From contig NZ_KE136481.1 in NCBI RefSeq assembly GCF_000407185.1, positions 1-64,000 of the forward strand: DNA of 64,000 nt, given 5' to 3'. A model generated the notes under the pieces. The model saw nothing but the letters and a program-made list of their open reading frames with translations, made no database searches and had not been told where the DNA came from. Within the stretch, counting starts at the first letter, position 1, and each line of letters begins with the position of its first letter. Below, one piece after another: positions 37,370-47,067 of the stretch. The DNA is from Enterococcus malodoratus ATCC 43197 (GTDB lineage Bacteria > Bacillota > Bacilli > Lactobacillales > Enterococcaceae). The position numbers and the translations under genes were made by a program.

Positions 37370-38725
37370 ATGGGTAAATATTTTGGAACAGACGGAGTAC
37401 GTGGAATCGCGAATAAGGAGCTAACACCTGAACTAGCGTTTAAGTTGGGCCGTTGTGGCGGTTATGTACTAAGTCAACATCAAGAGAGTGAAGGGCGTCC
37501 ACGTGTTTTAGTTGGGCGTGATACTCGAATCTCAGGTGAATTATTGGAAACAGCCCTAATCTCTGGCTTGTTATCCGTCGGTATTGAAGTTTTTCAGTTG
37601 GGAGTTATTTCAACACCGGGTGTTGCCTATTTGACAAGACTGCAAAAGGCTTCAGCAGGCGTTATGATCTCCGCTTCTCACAATCCAGCAGAAGACAACG
37701 GTATTAAATTTTTTGGTGGTGATGGATTCAAACTAGTTGATGAACAAGAAGCTGAGATTGAAGCGTTGATTGATGCTGAAGAGGATACATTGCCTCGGCC
37801 ATCTGCTGAAGGTTTGGGAACGCTGGATGAATTTCACGAAGGTTTATTGAAGTACTCTCAATTTTTAGTGCAAACAATTTCAGGTGATCTTTCTGGTTTA
37901 ACTGTTTGTGTTGACGCGGCTAATGGAGCGACTTCTACCAGTGTTAATCGCTTATTCGCTGATTTAGAAACGGACTTCTACACGATGGGAACCTCACCAA
38001 ATGGATTAAACATTAACGCTGGAGTGGGATCGACACATCCGGAAACATTGGCGAAAATGGTCGTTGAGAAAGGTGCAGATGCCGGGTTGGCCTTTGACGG
38101 CGATGGTGATCGAGTAATTGCAGTGGACGAATTAGGGAACATTGTTGACGGCGATCGTATTATGTTTATTTGTGCGAAGTACTTAGCTGAACGTAAACGT
38201 TTGAAAAAGAATACAGTTGTGACTACTGTAATGAGCAATCTAGGCTTTCATAAAGCAATTGAAGAAATTGGCCTAGAAGATGTGATCACCCAAGTGGGAG
38301 ACCGTTATGTTGTCGAAGAGATGCGTAAAAATGATTACAATCTTGGCGGCGAGCAATCTGGGCATGTGTTGTTCTTAGACTATAATACAACTGGTGATGG
38401 GATGCTTACAGGAGTTCAATTATTGAACATCATGAAACAAACCGGAAAGAAACTTTCTGAACTTGCTGGTGAAGTTACGATCTATCCGCAAAAGTTAGTA
38501 AACATTCGTGTAAGTGATAAATATGGTGCGATGGATGTACCTGCAATTAAAAAGGCCATTGATGAAGCAGAAGCTGAAATGAATGGCGATGGTCGTATCT
38601 TAGTTCGTCCTTCTGGAACAGAACCGCTGCTGCGGGTTATGGCAGAAGCGCCGACTGATGAAAAAGTTGATTATTACGTCGAAAAAATTGCGGCAGTTGT
38701 TCGTGAAGAAATTGGATTAGACTAG
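37370..38725 (+). CDS. glmM: phosphoglucosamine mutase
   Basis: Interconverts glucosamine-6-phosphate and glucosamine-1-phosphate on the way to UDP-GlcNAc. The 451-residue protein has the active-site phosphoserine loop [18 protein letters not shown] (Ser near residue 102), the metal-binding DGDGDRVI and the C-terminal phosphate-binding [12 protein letters not shown]. GlmM also binds and inhibits CdaA in several Gram-positives. Last gene of the cda operon. glmS, which supplies its substrate, is convergent immediately downstream. Confidence 0.97.
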   Translation: MGKYFGTDGVRGIANKELTPELAFKLGRCGGYVLSQHQESEGRPRVLVGRDTRISGELLETALISGLLSVGIEVFQLGVISTPGVAYLTRLQKASAGVMISASHNPAEDNGIKFFGGDGFKLVDEQEAEIEALIDAEEDTLPRPSAEGLGTLDEFHEGLLKYSQFLVQTISGDLSGLTVCVDAANGATSTSVNRLFADLETDFYTMGTSPNGLNINAGVGSTHPETLAKMVVEKGADAGLAFDGDGDRVIAVDELGNIVDGDRIMFICAKYLAERKRLKKNTVVTTVMSNLGFHKAIEEIGLEDVITQVGDRYVVEEMRKNDYNLGGEQSGHVLFLDYNTTGDGMLTGVQLLNIMKQTGKKLSELAGEVTIYPQKLVNIRVSDKYGAMDVPAIKKAIDEAEAEMNGDGRILVRPSGTEPLLRVMAEAPTDEKVDYYVEKIAAVVREEIGLD

Positions 38726-38732
38726 CAATATT

Positions 38733-38766
38733 AAATACCCGACTTTAAAAGAGTCGGGTATTTTTA
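38733..38766 (+). terminator. terminator after glmM
   Basis: AAATACCCGACT (38733-38744) pairs with AGTCGGGTATTT (38752-38763), then TT. It stands back to back with the glmS terminator. Confidence 0.88.
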
Positions 38767-38770
38767 TATG

Positions 38771-38804
38771 AAAAAAAGGTTGAGAAAAATCTCAACCTTT
38801 TTTT
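38771..38804 (-). terminator. terminator after glmS
   Basis: AAAGGTTGAG (38775-38784) pairs with CTCAACCTTT (38791-38800); A- and T-runs on both sides make it usable on either strand. It lies 2 nt beyond the glmS stop codon. Confidence 0.88.
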
Positions 38805-38806
38805 GC

Positions 38807-40615
38807 TTATTCAACTGTAACTGATTTTGCTAGATTACGTGGTTTATCAACATCATATCCGCGTAATAACGTTGCATAATAGGCAATCAGTTGTCCTGGA
38901 ATTACAGAGACAAGTGGACGCAAGAATTGATGAACGATCGGTAAGATAATTTGATCGCCTTTTTTGCTTAATTCTTCTGATGCTATTACTAAGGTGTGGG
39001 CACCACGACTTTCTACTTCACGAAGATTTCCGCGAGTGTGAGGGGCTGTCACCGCCTCAGTAATGATACCGATAACTGGTGTACCTTCTTCAACTAACGC
39101 AATTGTTCCGTGTTTCAATTCACCAGCGGCGAAACCTTCTGCTTGAATATAAGAAATTTCTTTTAGTTTTAAAGCTACTTCCATGGAAACGTAGTAATCT
39201 TCTGAACGTCCGATATAGAAAGCATTACGAGTCGTTGCCAAATATTCTTCTGCGATTCCTTCGATCATCGTTTTTTCCGCGATCATTATATCCATCGCAT
39301 TGGCGGCAATTCCTAATTCTTTTGTCAAATCAAACTCTTCTGCAGCCGGAATATTTTTTGCTTCACCGACGGCTTTTGCCAAAACAGTTAATGCTGCAAT
39401 TTGAGCTGTATATGCTTTGGTAGATGCTACTGCAATTTCTGGACCCGCATGTAACAACATTGTATAACTAGCTTCGCGTGATAATGTTGAACTAGCAACA
39501 TTTGTCACAGTTAGGGAAGGATACCCCAATTTATTAGTCTTCACTAATACTTGACGACTATCTGCGGTTTCACCACTTTGAGTAAGATAAATAAAGAATG
39601 GTTTTTCTGAAAGTAATGGCATATTGTAGCCGAATTCACTAGATAAGTGAATCTCAACTGGAATGTTGGCTAAGCCCTCAATAATCTGTTTGCTGGCCCA
39701 ACCAGCATTGTTGCTTGTGCCACAGGCAACGATGTAAATGCGATCACTGGTCAATAAACTTTGCAACAACGGCTCTTCAATAACGACGGTTCCTGTTTCA
39801 TCTGTGTATTCACTGATGATCCGACGCATTGTAGCTGGTTGCTCGTCAATTTCTTTCAACATATAGTAAGGGTAGGTGCCTTTTTCCATATCGGCAAGAT
39901 CAATTTTTGCTTCATAAGGAGCACGTTGAATTTCGCTGCCAGCCTCATCTTCAATTTCTACGCGATCTTTTGTCACGATGACCATTTCGCCATCGTTAAT
40001 TTCTACGAATTGATTGGTCTGCTCTAACATTGCCATCGCGTCGCTGCAGACAACATTAAAACCATCACCTAATCCAATTAACAACGGGCTTTTGTTTTTG
40101 GCAACGTAAATGGTTTCACGATCATTCTTGTCGATTAAACCAAAAGCGTAAGAACCATTAATTTCCATTAATGCCTTACGAAAAGCTTCTTTAGTCGAAA
40201 TACCTTGTTCTGCAAAGTACTCAATCAAGTGAACAGCAATTTCCGTATCAGTTTCGCCGTAAAAATCGTCATTTGCTAAATACTTCCGTTTTAACTCGTC
40301 ATAATTTTCGATTACTCCGTTATGAACCAACACAAAACGTTTACTTTGTGAGGTATGGGGATGAGCATTCTCTTCGCTTGGTTCACCATGAGTTGCCCAA
40401 CGTGTATGGCCAATCCCAATTGTGCCGTGAACTTCCTCTCCAATTTTCTCGGCTAATTCCTTGATACGTCCTTGCGATTTGACTAAGTAATCTTCATTAT
40501 GATCAGCAACAAAAATACCAGCAGAGTCATAACCACGATACTCTAATTTTTCCAATCCATTAACTAAAATGCTAGTTGCCTGCTCATTTCCTACAATTCC
40601 CACGATTCCACACAT
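38807..40615 (-). CDS. glmS: glutamine-fructose-6-phosphate aminotransferase (isomerising)
   Basis: Makes glucosamine-6-phosphate from fructose-6-phosphate and glutamine, the entry to amino-sugar and peptidoglycan synthesis. The 602-residue protein has the N-terminal glutaminase with catalytic Cys2 ([25 protein letters not shown]), two SIS sugar-isomerase domains ([20 protein letters not shown]) and the C-terminal [13 protein letters not shown] with the substrate-binding Lys. A glmS ribozyme in the 5' leader indicates product feedback. Confidence 0.98.
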   Translation of the reverse strand: MCGIVGIVGNEQATSILVNGLEKLEYRGYDSAGIFVADHNEDYLVKSQGRIKELAEKIGEEVHGTIGIGHTRWATHGEPSEENAHPHTSQSKRFVLVHNGVIENYDELKRKYLANDDFYGETDTEIAVHLIEYFAEQGISTKEAFRKALMEINGSYAFGLIDKNDRETIYVAKNKSPLLIGLGDGFNVVCSDAMAMLEQTNQFVEINDGEMVIVTKDRVEIEDEAGSEIQRAPYEAKIDLADMEKGTYPYYMLKEIDEQPATMRRIISEYTDETGTVVIEEPLLQSLLTSDRIYIVACGTSNNAGWASKQIIEGLANIPVEIHLSSEFGYNMPLLSEKPFFIYLTQSGETADSRQVLVKTNKLGYPSLTVTNVASSTLSREASYTMLLHAGPEIAVASTKAYTAQIAALTVLAKAVGEAKNIPAAEEFDLTKELGIAANAMDIMIAEKTMIEGIAEEYLATTRNAFYIGRSEDYYVSMEVALKLKEISYIQAEGFAAGELKHGTIALVEEGTPVIGIITEAVTAPHTRGNLREVESRGAHTLVIASEELSKKGDQIILPIVHQFLRPLVSVIPGQLIAYYATLLRGYDVDKPRNLAKSVTVE

Positions 40616-40684
40616 AATGTCTTCCTACTTTCCTATCATTATATGTTTCCGAGCTGTCTGACCATTTTTTTGTTCTTTTATAAA

Positions 40685-40782
40685 GTTTTTGTAATGATCT
40701 GTAGAGCACAGCTACCCTGAAGCTACCCGCCGAATAGTTCGATTAGCTTCTTCCTCGTCACCTCTAAAAGAGGTCTGGCGCT
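40685..40782 (-). promoter_or_regulatory. glmS ribozyme (glucosamine-6-phosphate riboswitch)
   Basis: On the minus strand the conserved core reads AGCGCCAGACCTC (self-cleavage expected between A 40782 and G 40781), then the P2 hairpin ACCTCT/AGAGGT, GACGAGGAAGAAGCTAATCGA, TTCGGCGGGTAGCTTC and a downstream P4-type stem. These match the glmS ribozyme, which cuts its own mRNA when GlcN6P is abundant. It ends about 70 nt before the glmS start. The 3' boundary is approximate. Confidence 0.9.
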
Positions 40783-41090
40783 ATCTTATTGGTATGATTA
40801 AGATTTTTTTGTATTATTATCGGAAACAATGACTAATATAATATAAACAATCCGACTAGTCAAATATTTTTTTATTTTTACTTAATTGGTATATATGGAA
40901 TTTGTGAAAAAGAATTGGAAAGCAAAGGGACTTCTGCATTTCATCTATTTATAGAATAGGGTAAAATAAGAAGTATCATTTGCTGAGCGATACTAATACA
41001 ATGACTTCTTATTGTTTGCAGATATTGTTCTCTATTGATTTAAATTTTTGTGAGTTTTTATTTCACAAAAAAATGAGAGGGGAAAACTAA
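40783..41090. other. intergenic region between glmS and the sppA operon
   Basis: No gene is seen. AATAAGAAGT (40965-40974) and ACTTCTTATT (41004-41013) form a perfect 10-bp outer stem; inside, GTATC and GATAC form a competing or nested stem. There is no T-run on the plus strand, while on the minus strand ATTTTA follows. It could be a leader structure of the downstream operon or a minus-strand terminator or small RNA. Confidence 0.45.
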
Positions 41091-41378
41091 ATGAATCAAC
41101 CAGAAAATCTAACAGTCGGTGAATTACGCAAATTTTTGACACAACTTGCTGAAGATCCAAAAATCACTGATGAAACGAAAATTTTCTTAGATACCGGATG
41201 GGATAGTATTCAGGAAATTAATCCGGACGCTTTAAGTATTGAAGAAGCACAATCATTCAAAATTGAAGATCCTTTAACCCATGAATTTTTTGGCGGATAT
41301 TCGTTACTAGAAAAAGCGGAAAAAATGAATGGCGATGGACCGATAGAGAAAGTTTTGGTTATTCGTAATCTATATTAG
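41091..41378 (+). CDS. hypothetical protein, 95 residues
   Basis: A small acidic soluble protein starting MNQPENLTVGELRKFLTQLAE, with no signal peptide or membrane span. A GAGAGGGG site is upstream and sppA follows after 17 nt, so it is probably the first gene of an operon with sppA, the RDD protein and the TPR-like protein. No family is recognised. Confidence 0.75.
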   Translation: MNQPENLTVGELRKFLTQLAEDPKITDETKIFLDTGWDSIQEINPDALSIEEAQSFKIEDPLTHEFFGGYSLLEKAEKMNGDGPIEKVLVIRNLY

Positions 41379-41395
41379 AATTTAGGAGGAAACTG

Positions 41396-42424
41396 ATGAA
41401 TAAAAGACGTTGGGTTGCTGTCGTTATCGCAATAGCACTGTTATTTTTTTCAGTGCTGTCATCAACGATTAGCCGCAGAAATGATAATAAAAAAGAACTA
41501 AGTCAAGTAAATGAACTATTATATGGATCGGATGAGCCGCAAGAAAAAGTCGAAGAGTCTGGCTCGAGCAATAAAAAAATTGTTAAGTTAGTAGTAGAAG
41601 GTACGATTGTGGATGACGGTACAAGTGGATTGTTTTCTAGCGGAGGGTATAATCATGAATCTTTTATGAAACAATTGGCTAAGATCAAAAAAGATTCGAC
41701 TGTAAAAGGAGTTTTGCTAGAGATTAACTCTCCTGGAGGCTCTGTTTATGAAACTGCGGAAATTACCCGTGCATTGAAAGAGCTTCAAAAGGAGAAAAAA
41801 ATTCCTATTTATGCTTCGATGGAAAGCCAGGCGGCTAGCGGGGGCTATTATATCGCGGCCAATTCTGATCGGATTTATGCTACAGAAGACACTATGACAG
41901 GTTCCATAGGCGTTATTATGTCTAGCATGAACTATTCTGGATTAATGGAAAAACTTGGAATTACAGATGCAACAATTAAAAGCGGTGCATTAAAAGATAT
42001 TGGCTCTTCTTCTCGTCCGCAAACGAAGGAGGATAAAGAAGTTTTGCAGACTTTCGTGGACAGCATGTATGGTCGATTTGTCAAGACTGTCGCTGAAGGA
42101 CGAAAGATGGATGAAGCTCAAGTGCGTAAATTAGCTGATGGAAGAATTTACGATGGAGCACAAGCTGTCGAGAATGGTCTGGTAGATAACATTGGGTATC
42201 CAGATCAAGCGCTGAAAGCCTTAAAGAAAGATAAAGGGTTGAATGATGCGAAAGTTGTTTCATATACTAGCGGATCTACTAATTTTATGAATACGTGGTT
42301 GGGTAATAGCTTAGCAGAGCTGCAAGGAATTAAACCATCACAAGAAGATCTAATTAGAAACATTGTCGAAAGCGTTGGCACACCACAAGCTCCTAAGGCA
42401 ATGTACCTTTACGGAGGTGAATAG
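41396..42424 (+). CDS. sppA: signal peptide peptidase SppA (Gram-positive type)
   Basis: A membrane-anchored serine protease that degrades cleaved signal peptides and other membrane or wall-side peptides. The 342-residue protein has one N-terminal membrane helix (about 7-25) and a ClpP-fold domain with LLEINSPGGSVYET, the nucleophile Ser in MESQAASGGYYIAA and the general-base Lys in SGALKDIGSSSRP, the Ser-Lys dyad of Bacillus SppA. An AGGAGG site precedes ATG. The RDD gene starts 2 nt after its stop. Confidence 0.95.
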   Translation: MNKRRWVAVVIAIALLFFSVLSSTISRRNDNKKELSQVNELLYGSDEPQEKVEESGSSNKKIVKLVVEGTIVDDGTSGLFSSGGYNHESFMKQLAKIKKDSTVKGVLLEINSPGGSVYETAEITRALKELQKEKKIPIYASMESQAASGGYYIAANSDRIYATEDTMTGSIGVIMSSMNYSGLMEKLGITDATIKSGALKDIGSSSRPQTKEDKEVLQTFVDSMYGRFVKTVAEGRKMDEAQVRKLADGRIYDGAQAVENGLVDNIGYPDQALKALKKDKGLNDAKVVSYTSGSTNFMNTWLGNSLAELQGIKPSQEDLIRNIVESVGTPQAPKAMYLYGGE

Positions 42425-42426
42425 AG

Positions 42427-42996
42427 ATGACTGAAGAAACTAGTCAAAGACCACCCGCAGTGGGTCCTGTTAGTCAGCTGCTTGAAAAGAAAAAGCGGAA
42501 AGCTCAGTTCCATCATTATCCTGATTATTTTTATGCGGGTTTTTGGATTCGATTTTTTGCGTATTTGTTAGATTTATTGTGTGTTTCAGCGATCACAGGA
42601 ATCCTATTAGGCCTACCTGCCAATTTATTAAATGTAACTAAGAGTTCTGAACTATTAAGTATTTATGGTTTTTTGGCATTATTGATCTATTTGGCGTATT
42701 TTATTTTAATGACAAAGCTAAATCATGGTCAAACGATTGGTAAGATGGCTTTTGGAATCAGAGTAGTCTGCTTTAGTGAGGAAGACTTAAGTTGGCAAAC
42801 TGTTTTTGTTCGTGAAGGGGCCTGTCGTTTTGTTCTACGTGGATCGATTTTTATGTTAGGTTACCTTGTAACTATTTTTACACCAAACAAACAACACATT
42901 GGCGACTATTTTTCTGACACCAGTGTTGTAACATTAAATTTGTTAGCGGCTAGAGAGGGTTTATACAAGAATGAGTCCGATAGAATTTCCCAATAA
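42427..42996 (+). CDS. RDD-family membrane protein
   Basis: A 189-residue protein with an RDD domain: FWIRFFAYLLDLLC (the Arg and Asp of the signature) from about residue 38, three to four hydrophobic spans, and GQTIGKMAFGIRVV. RDD proteins are thought to be small transporters or membrane factors. In related bacteria an RDD gene often follows sppA, though the functional link is unknown. Its last 26 nt overlap the next gene. Confidence 0.88.
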   Translation: MTEETSQRPPAVGPVSQLLEKKKRKAQFHHYPDYFYAGFWIRFFAYLLDLLCVSAITGILLGLPANLLNVTKSSELLSIYGFLALLIYLAYFILMTKLNHGQTIGKMAFGIRVVCFSEEDLSWQTVFVREGACRFVLRGSIFMLGYLVTIFTPNKQHIGDYFSDTSVVTLNLLAAREGLYKNESDRISQ

Positions 42997-43894
42997 TGAT
43001 CAGTATTATTTAACTCTTGCTGAAGAGGCCTTTTCAGAAGGAAACTATCTTCAGGCATTAGAAAATTACAAACTTGCATACCAAATAAGTCCTTCGCCTA
43101 AGCTTAACCGTCTGATTGCGAGTCTCGCTTTAGAACAAGGCGACTTTGTTGGATCTTTGGAATATGCACAAGAAATGGCAGATGACTATCTGGAGACACC
43201 AGAAGCAATCGATTTATATTTACAGATTCAGGTGTATTCTCAGAACTTTTTTGCCGCTCGTGAGTTCTTGTGGAGGGCACAAAAGGTTAGGCATCTAACT
43301 GAAGAGCAAAAAGAACTTTGGCTGATGCGTATTGACGATCAAGAGGCATTTTACCAAAAGCAGCAACAGGCAGCGGTGAGACAACTCGAAACGGAATTAA
43401 ATCAATTGCCTTCACTTGCATCAATGGAGCAATTAATGTTGGTTAGAAAGATCAAGCAACTTCCAGAAGAACTTCTGAAATCAATGTCCGAAAAGTTCAT
43501 GATCGATCCTAAAGTGTTTCCCTTAGTTCGCAGCTATTTATTTGAAAGTTTGGCTCGAGTTGGTAGTTCTGATAAAGTCCGCTATTTGACGATTCAAGAT
43601 GAAATCATGGAGCTGTCGCCAGCAGAGTCCGGCTCTGACGGAACGTTAGAAATTGAAATTGAAAATCGTTTGAATGAGCAACTAGGAGATGATGATCCGA
43701 TTCTTTTGAGTAATTTACTAGAACAGGTCAAGTTAGAAATGGCCTTCTTGTATCCTTTGCAAAGCTCCTTCATGAAACCTAAAGCATGGGTAGCCAGTTA
43801 TTTAACGGAATACTCTGAGCAATCGGAGCCTCTTGATGAGGGAATAGAAACCATTAGAAAGAAAATAAAACAACTGATGTTCGATTATCATTAA
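42971..43894 (+). CDS. TPR-like protein of unknown function
   Basis: A 307-residue soluble protein whose N-terminal half contains TPR-like helix pairs (YYLTLAEEAFSEGNYLQALENYKLAYQISPSP, then LEQGDFVGSLEYAQEMADD). The rest is helical and charged with no named domain. It overlaps the RDD gene by 26 nt in another frame, so translation is likely coupled and a role with SppA/RDD at the membrane is plausible. It ends in MFDYH. Confidence 0.8.
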   Translation: MSPIEFPNNDQYYLTLAEEAFSEGNYLQALENYKLAYQISPSPKLNRLIASLALEQGDFVGSLEYAQEMADDYLETPEAIDLYLQIQVYSQNFFAAREFLWRAQKVRHLTEEQKELWLMRIDDQEAFYQKQQQAAVRQLETELNQLPSLASMEQLMLVRKIKQLPEELLKSMSEKFMIDPKVFPLVRSYLFESLARVGSSDKVRYLTIQDEIMELSPAESGSDGTLEIEIENRLNEQLGDDDPILLSNLLEQVKLEMAFLYPLQSSFMKPKAWVASYLTEYSEQSEPLDEGIETIRKKIKQLMFDYH

Positions 43895-43997
43895 AAAATG
43901 CCGAGAGTAAAAGCTTTATATTTACAATTCACAATCAGTAGTGTAATATTTAATGGTATGCAAAATGCAAGTATATTAGTATTCGGAGGGAACAAAC

Positions 43998-45281
43998 GTG
44001 ACTGCAAATTTTGAAAAAACAGGCACCAATGATGGTGTGTTAACTTTCTCAATTGAACAAACTGAGATTCAAAAAGGATTAACAAATGCATTCAACAAAG
44101 TGAAAAAAAATCTAAATGTACCTGGCTTCCGCAAAGGGAAGGTATCTCGCCAAGTATTTAACCGGATGTACGGTGAAGAAGCGTTGTATGAAGATGCGTT
44201 GAACGATGTATTACCAACAGCTTATGAAGCTGCTGTTAAAGAAGCAGGCATTGATCCAGTCTCTCAACCAAAAATTGATGTAGACAGCATGGAAAAAGGC
44301 GAAGCTTGGGTCATCAAAGCAGAAGTAACTGTAAAACCAGAAGTAAAATTAGGAGACTACAAAGAACTAGAAGTTCCTAAACAAGATGTTGAGGTTTCAG
44401 ATGCTGATGTAGATGCTCGTTTGAAAACTGAACAAGAATCTCAAGCTGAATTAGTAATTAAAGAAGACGAAGCTGCCGAAAATGGCGACACAACTGTTAT
44501 CGACTTTGAAGGCTTTGTTGGTGAAGAAGCATTTGAAGGCGGAAAAGGAGAAAACTATTCTCTTGAATTAGGCTCTGGCTCATTTATTCCAGGTTTTGAA
44601 GAACAACTAGTTGGTCATAAAGCTGGCGAAAGCTTAGACGTAACAGTAACTTTCCCAGAAGACTATCAAGCTGAAGACTTAGCTGGTAAAGAAGCAATCT
44701 TCAAAGTAACGATTCACGAAGTTAAAGCAAAAGAGTTGCCTGAATTAGATGATGACTTTGCAAAAGACGTCGACGAAGAAGTAGCTTCTTTAGACGAATT
44801 AAAAGCTAAATACCGTGATGAATTGACAAAACAAAAAGAAGAAGCTGCGAAAGAAGCAAAGGATGAAGCTGCAATCAAGCAAGCTGTTGAAAATGCTGAA
44901 ATCGTTGAACTACCACACGTAATGGTGCATGATGAAGTACACCGTTCAATGGATGAATTCTTGAACAACATGCAACGTCAAGGTATTTCACCTGAAATGT
45001 ATTATCAATTGACTGGTTCTACTGAAGAGGATCTTCACACTCAATTTGAAGGTGAAGCAGAAGGCCGTGTTAAAACAAACTTAGTGATGGAAACAATCGT
45101 TGAAGCAGAAAAAATCGAGGCTTCTGAAGAAGACATCGCTAAAGAAATCAAAGAATTGGCTGGAATGTATCAAATGCCAGAAGATCAAATTCGTCGCGTC
45201 CTAACAGAAGATATGTTAGAGCATGACATTAAAATGAAAAAAGCTGTTGAATTGGTAACGGGAACAGCCGTAGAAAAATAA
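43998..45281 (+). CDS. tig: trigger factor (ribosome-associated chaperone)
   Basis: Binds nascent chains at the ribosome exit tunnel. The 427-residue protein has the ribosome-binding N-terminal domain with [13 protein letters not shown] (the L23-binding GFRxGxxP-like loop), an FKBP-type PPIase domain (about 160-245: [31 protein letters not shown]) and the C-terminal substrate-binding arms. Start is GTG at 43998 with a GGAGGG site 7 nt upstream. Single-gene unit with its own terminator. Confidence 0.97.
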   Translation: MTANFEKTGTNDGVLTFSIEQTEIQKGLTNAFNKVKKNLNVPGFRKGKVSRQVFNRMYGEEALYEDALNDVLPTAYEAAVKEAGIDPVSQPKIDVDSMEKGEAWVIKAEVTVKPEVKLGDYKELEVPKQDVEVSDADVDARLKTEQESQAELVIKEDEAAENGDTTVIDFEGFVGEEAFEGGKGENYSLELGSGSFIPGFEEQLVGHKAGESLDVTVTFPEDYQAEDLAGKEAIFKVTIHEVKAKELPELDDDFAKDVDEEVASLDELKAKYRDELTKQKEEAAKEAKDEAAIKQAVENAEIVELPHVMVHDEVHRSMDEFLNNMQRQGISPEMYYQLTGSTEEDLHTQFEGEAEGRVKTNLVMETIVEAEKIEASEEDIAKEIKELAGMYQMPEDQIRRVLTEDMLEHDIKMKKAVELVTGTAVEK

Positions 45282-45333
45282 TTTCTAATGCTGTGAACCT
45301 AACTAATAATTAGTGAAGCTAAGCAGAAATTTG

Positions 45334-45370
45334 AGTATGTAGCACATGTTTTGTGCTACATACTTTTTTT
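45334..45370 (+). terminator. terminator after tig
   Basis: AGTATGTAGCAC pairs with GTGCTACATACT around a 7-nt loop, then TTTTTTT. Confidence 0.92.
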
Positions 45371-45560
45371 ATAGGAGCATTTGAAATAAGTAACACAATT
45401 TTGAGCCCAGTAAATAACTTAGTTTTTCAGTTTTTTATAGATATTTATAACGAATAACTTCAAAATAATCCTTAAATTTGGTAATATTGAATTGTTAATA
45501 AATCGAGCTAATTTTCGTTTTTATATTTAATTAGTGCTTTCAGACCTTAAGGAGGAGAAA

Positions 45561-46913
45561 ATGAAGAAAAAAATTCTAGGAGTGAGCCTTTTAACGATAT
45601 TATTGTTAAGCTCTGCACCGATTGCTTTAGCCGAAGAAACTCAGCAGGCGAACGATGACCAAACGGTTGAGACAACCACGAACAGCGATTCGACGACGGA
45701 TACTTCGTCAGCTGCAACAAAAACAACCGAGAGTAACAGCTCAACGGAAGAAGAAATGGTAGTACCTGAGACACAAATTGATACGGCTGAAGGAACAATG
45801 AGCCTGCCGAAAGGGCGTTCGGATCTTTATCCAACGATCCAGTTATTTGCATCATTACCATCTGTTTCGGCGACAAATACGAATACACCAAGTAAAAGTT
45901 TCGTTGATATATCTTCCCATAACGGAAACATTTCCGTTGCGAACTTTCAAAAAATGAAAGACTATGGCGTTACGGGAGTTGTTGTCAAATTAACAGAAGC
46001 AACGAGCTACACAAATCCTAATGCGCAATCTCAAATCAATAACGCGATGTCAGCTGGAATGAAAGTTTCTGCTTATCACTATAGTTGGTTCACAAGTGAT
46101 GCACAAGCAGTTGCAGAGGCCAATTATTTTGCAGCTGCGGTCAAAAGATTTGGTCTTAGTAGTGGTACCGTGATGGTAAATGATATCGAGGAACCACAGA
46201 TCCTTGGTAAAGGAAACCATACCAATAATTCTAGAGCTTTCGAAAATCGATTAAAATCGCTAGGGTACGGAAATGTACGCCATTATATTGGTTTAAATTG
46301 GTTAACTACTGGGCGTATTAATGCTGCAACTATCGGTAATAAAAATATATGGGTAGCAGCATACCCTTATAATCTTTCGACTACGAACTTCTATACTCAA
46401 TATGGCGCTTGGCAGTGGTCTTCACAACTATCATTCCCAGGTGTTAGCGGTAATTTTGATATTAATGCGGATTATACATCGACTTTCAGTAATCCTACAC
46501 CAACACCACCGGCAAACAGTGTGCAAATGTATCGTGTGTACAATCCGAATAGCGGAGAGCATTTCTACACACAAAACGTTGCAGAAAAAAATAATTTGGT
46601 TTCAAAGGGTTGGAGATATGAAGGGATTGGTTGGAATGGACCGACTTCAGGAAATCCGGTCTATCGTTTGTACAATCCGAATGCAGGAGATCATCATTAT
46701 ACGCTGAATGCGAATGAGAAAAATAATCTAGTCTCTAAAGGCTGGCGTTATGAAGGTGTTTCTTGGTATTCTGGGGGATCAAATGCGTTGCATCGTTTAT
46801 ATAATCCTAATGCCAAAGCTGGTTCACATCATTATACGTTGAACACGAATGAGAAAAATAATTTAGTCTCTAAAGGCTGGCGTTATGAAGGCTTGGCCTG
46901 GTATGCAAAATAA
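45561..46913 (+). CDS. secreted GH25 muramidase with C-terminal repeats
   Basis: A predicted peptidoglycan-cleaving lysozyme of 450 residues. It has a signal peptide (about 1-27, cleavage near ALAEE), a Thr/Ser/Glu-rich linker (30-75), and a GH25 domain (about 114-306). The catalytic acids lie in FVDISSHNG and MVNDIEEP, and GAWQW and FDINAD close the domain. Three repeats of about 38 residues follow (RLYNPNAG-HHYT-EKNNLVSKGWRYEG-W), resembling DUF5648-type lectin or wall-binding modules. ATG 45561 follows AAGGAGGAG. The protein could act in cell separation or against competitors. It is alone, with no holin or phage genes nearby. Confidence 0.9.
   Translation: MKKKILGVSLLTILLLSSAPIALAEETQQANDDQTVETTTNSDSTTDTSSAATKTTESNSSTEEEMVVPETQIDTAEGTMSLPKGRSDLYPTIQLFASLPSVSATNTNTPSKSFVDISSHNGNISVANFQKMKDYGVTGVVVKLTEATSYTNPNAQSQINNAMSAGMKVSAYHYSWFTSDAQAVAEANYFAAAVKRFGLSSGTVMVNDIEEPQILGKGNHTNNSRAFENRLKSLGYGNVRHYIGLNWLTTGRINAATIGNKNIWVAAYPYNLSTTNFYTQYGAWQWSSQLSFPGVSGNFDINADYTSTFSNPTPTPPANSVQMYRVYNPNSGEHFYTQNVAEKNNLVSKGWRYEGIGWNGPTSGNPVYRLYNPNAGDHHYTLNANEKNNLVSKGWRYEGVSWYSGGSNALHRLYNPNAKAGSHHYTLNTNEKNNLVSKGWRYEGLAWYAK
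46713..46891 (+). repeat. internal 44-bp direct repeat in the muramidase gene
   Basis: 46713-46756 and 46848-46891 differ at a single base. They encode the NEKNNLVSKGWRYEG part of repeats 2 and 3. Near-identity at synonymous sites points to recent duplication or gene conversion; the first repeat (around 46585) is more diverged. Confidence 0.85.
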
Positions 46914-46915
46914 GA

Positions 46916-46950
46916 AAAAAAGTTCTCGAATTTTCGAGAACTTTTTTTCT
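46916..46950 (+). terminator. terminator after the muramidase
   Basis: AGTTCTCGA (46921-46929) pairs with TCGAGAACT (46934-46942), flanked by A- and T-runs. Confidence 0.9.
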
Positions 46951-47067
46951 TTAGAATTCCTTTTTAATTGCTCTTGGTTTCTTTGTCTTTTTAAGGCTTT
47001 ATGTTATTATAGATAAAGACTGCAATCGTGGAAACACTTGTAGAGAATGAAACAAGAGGTGAAAGCC

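Noticed and set aside
45561-46913. Phage endolysin origin of the GH25 muramidase
   Set aside because: It has a signal peptide, a Thr/Ser-rich linker and extracellular repeats, and there is no holin or phage gene nearby; it looks like a resident secreted autolysin.
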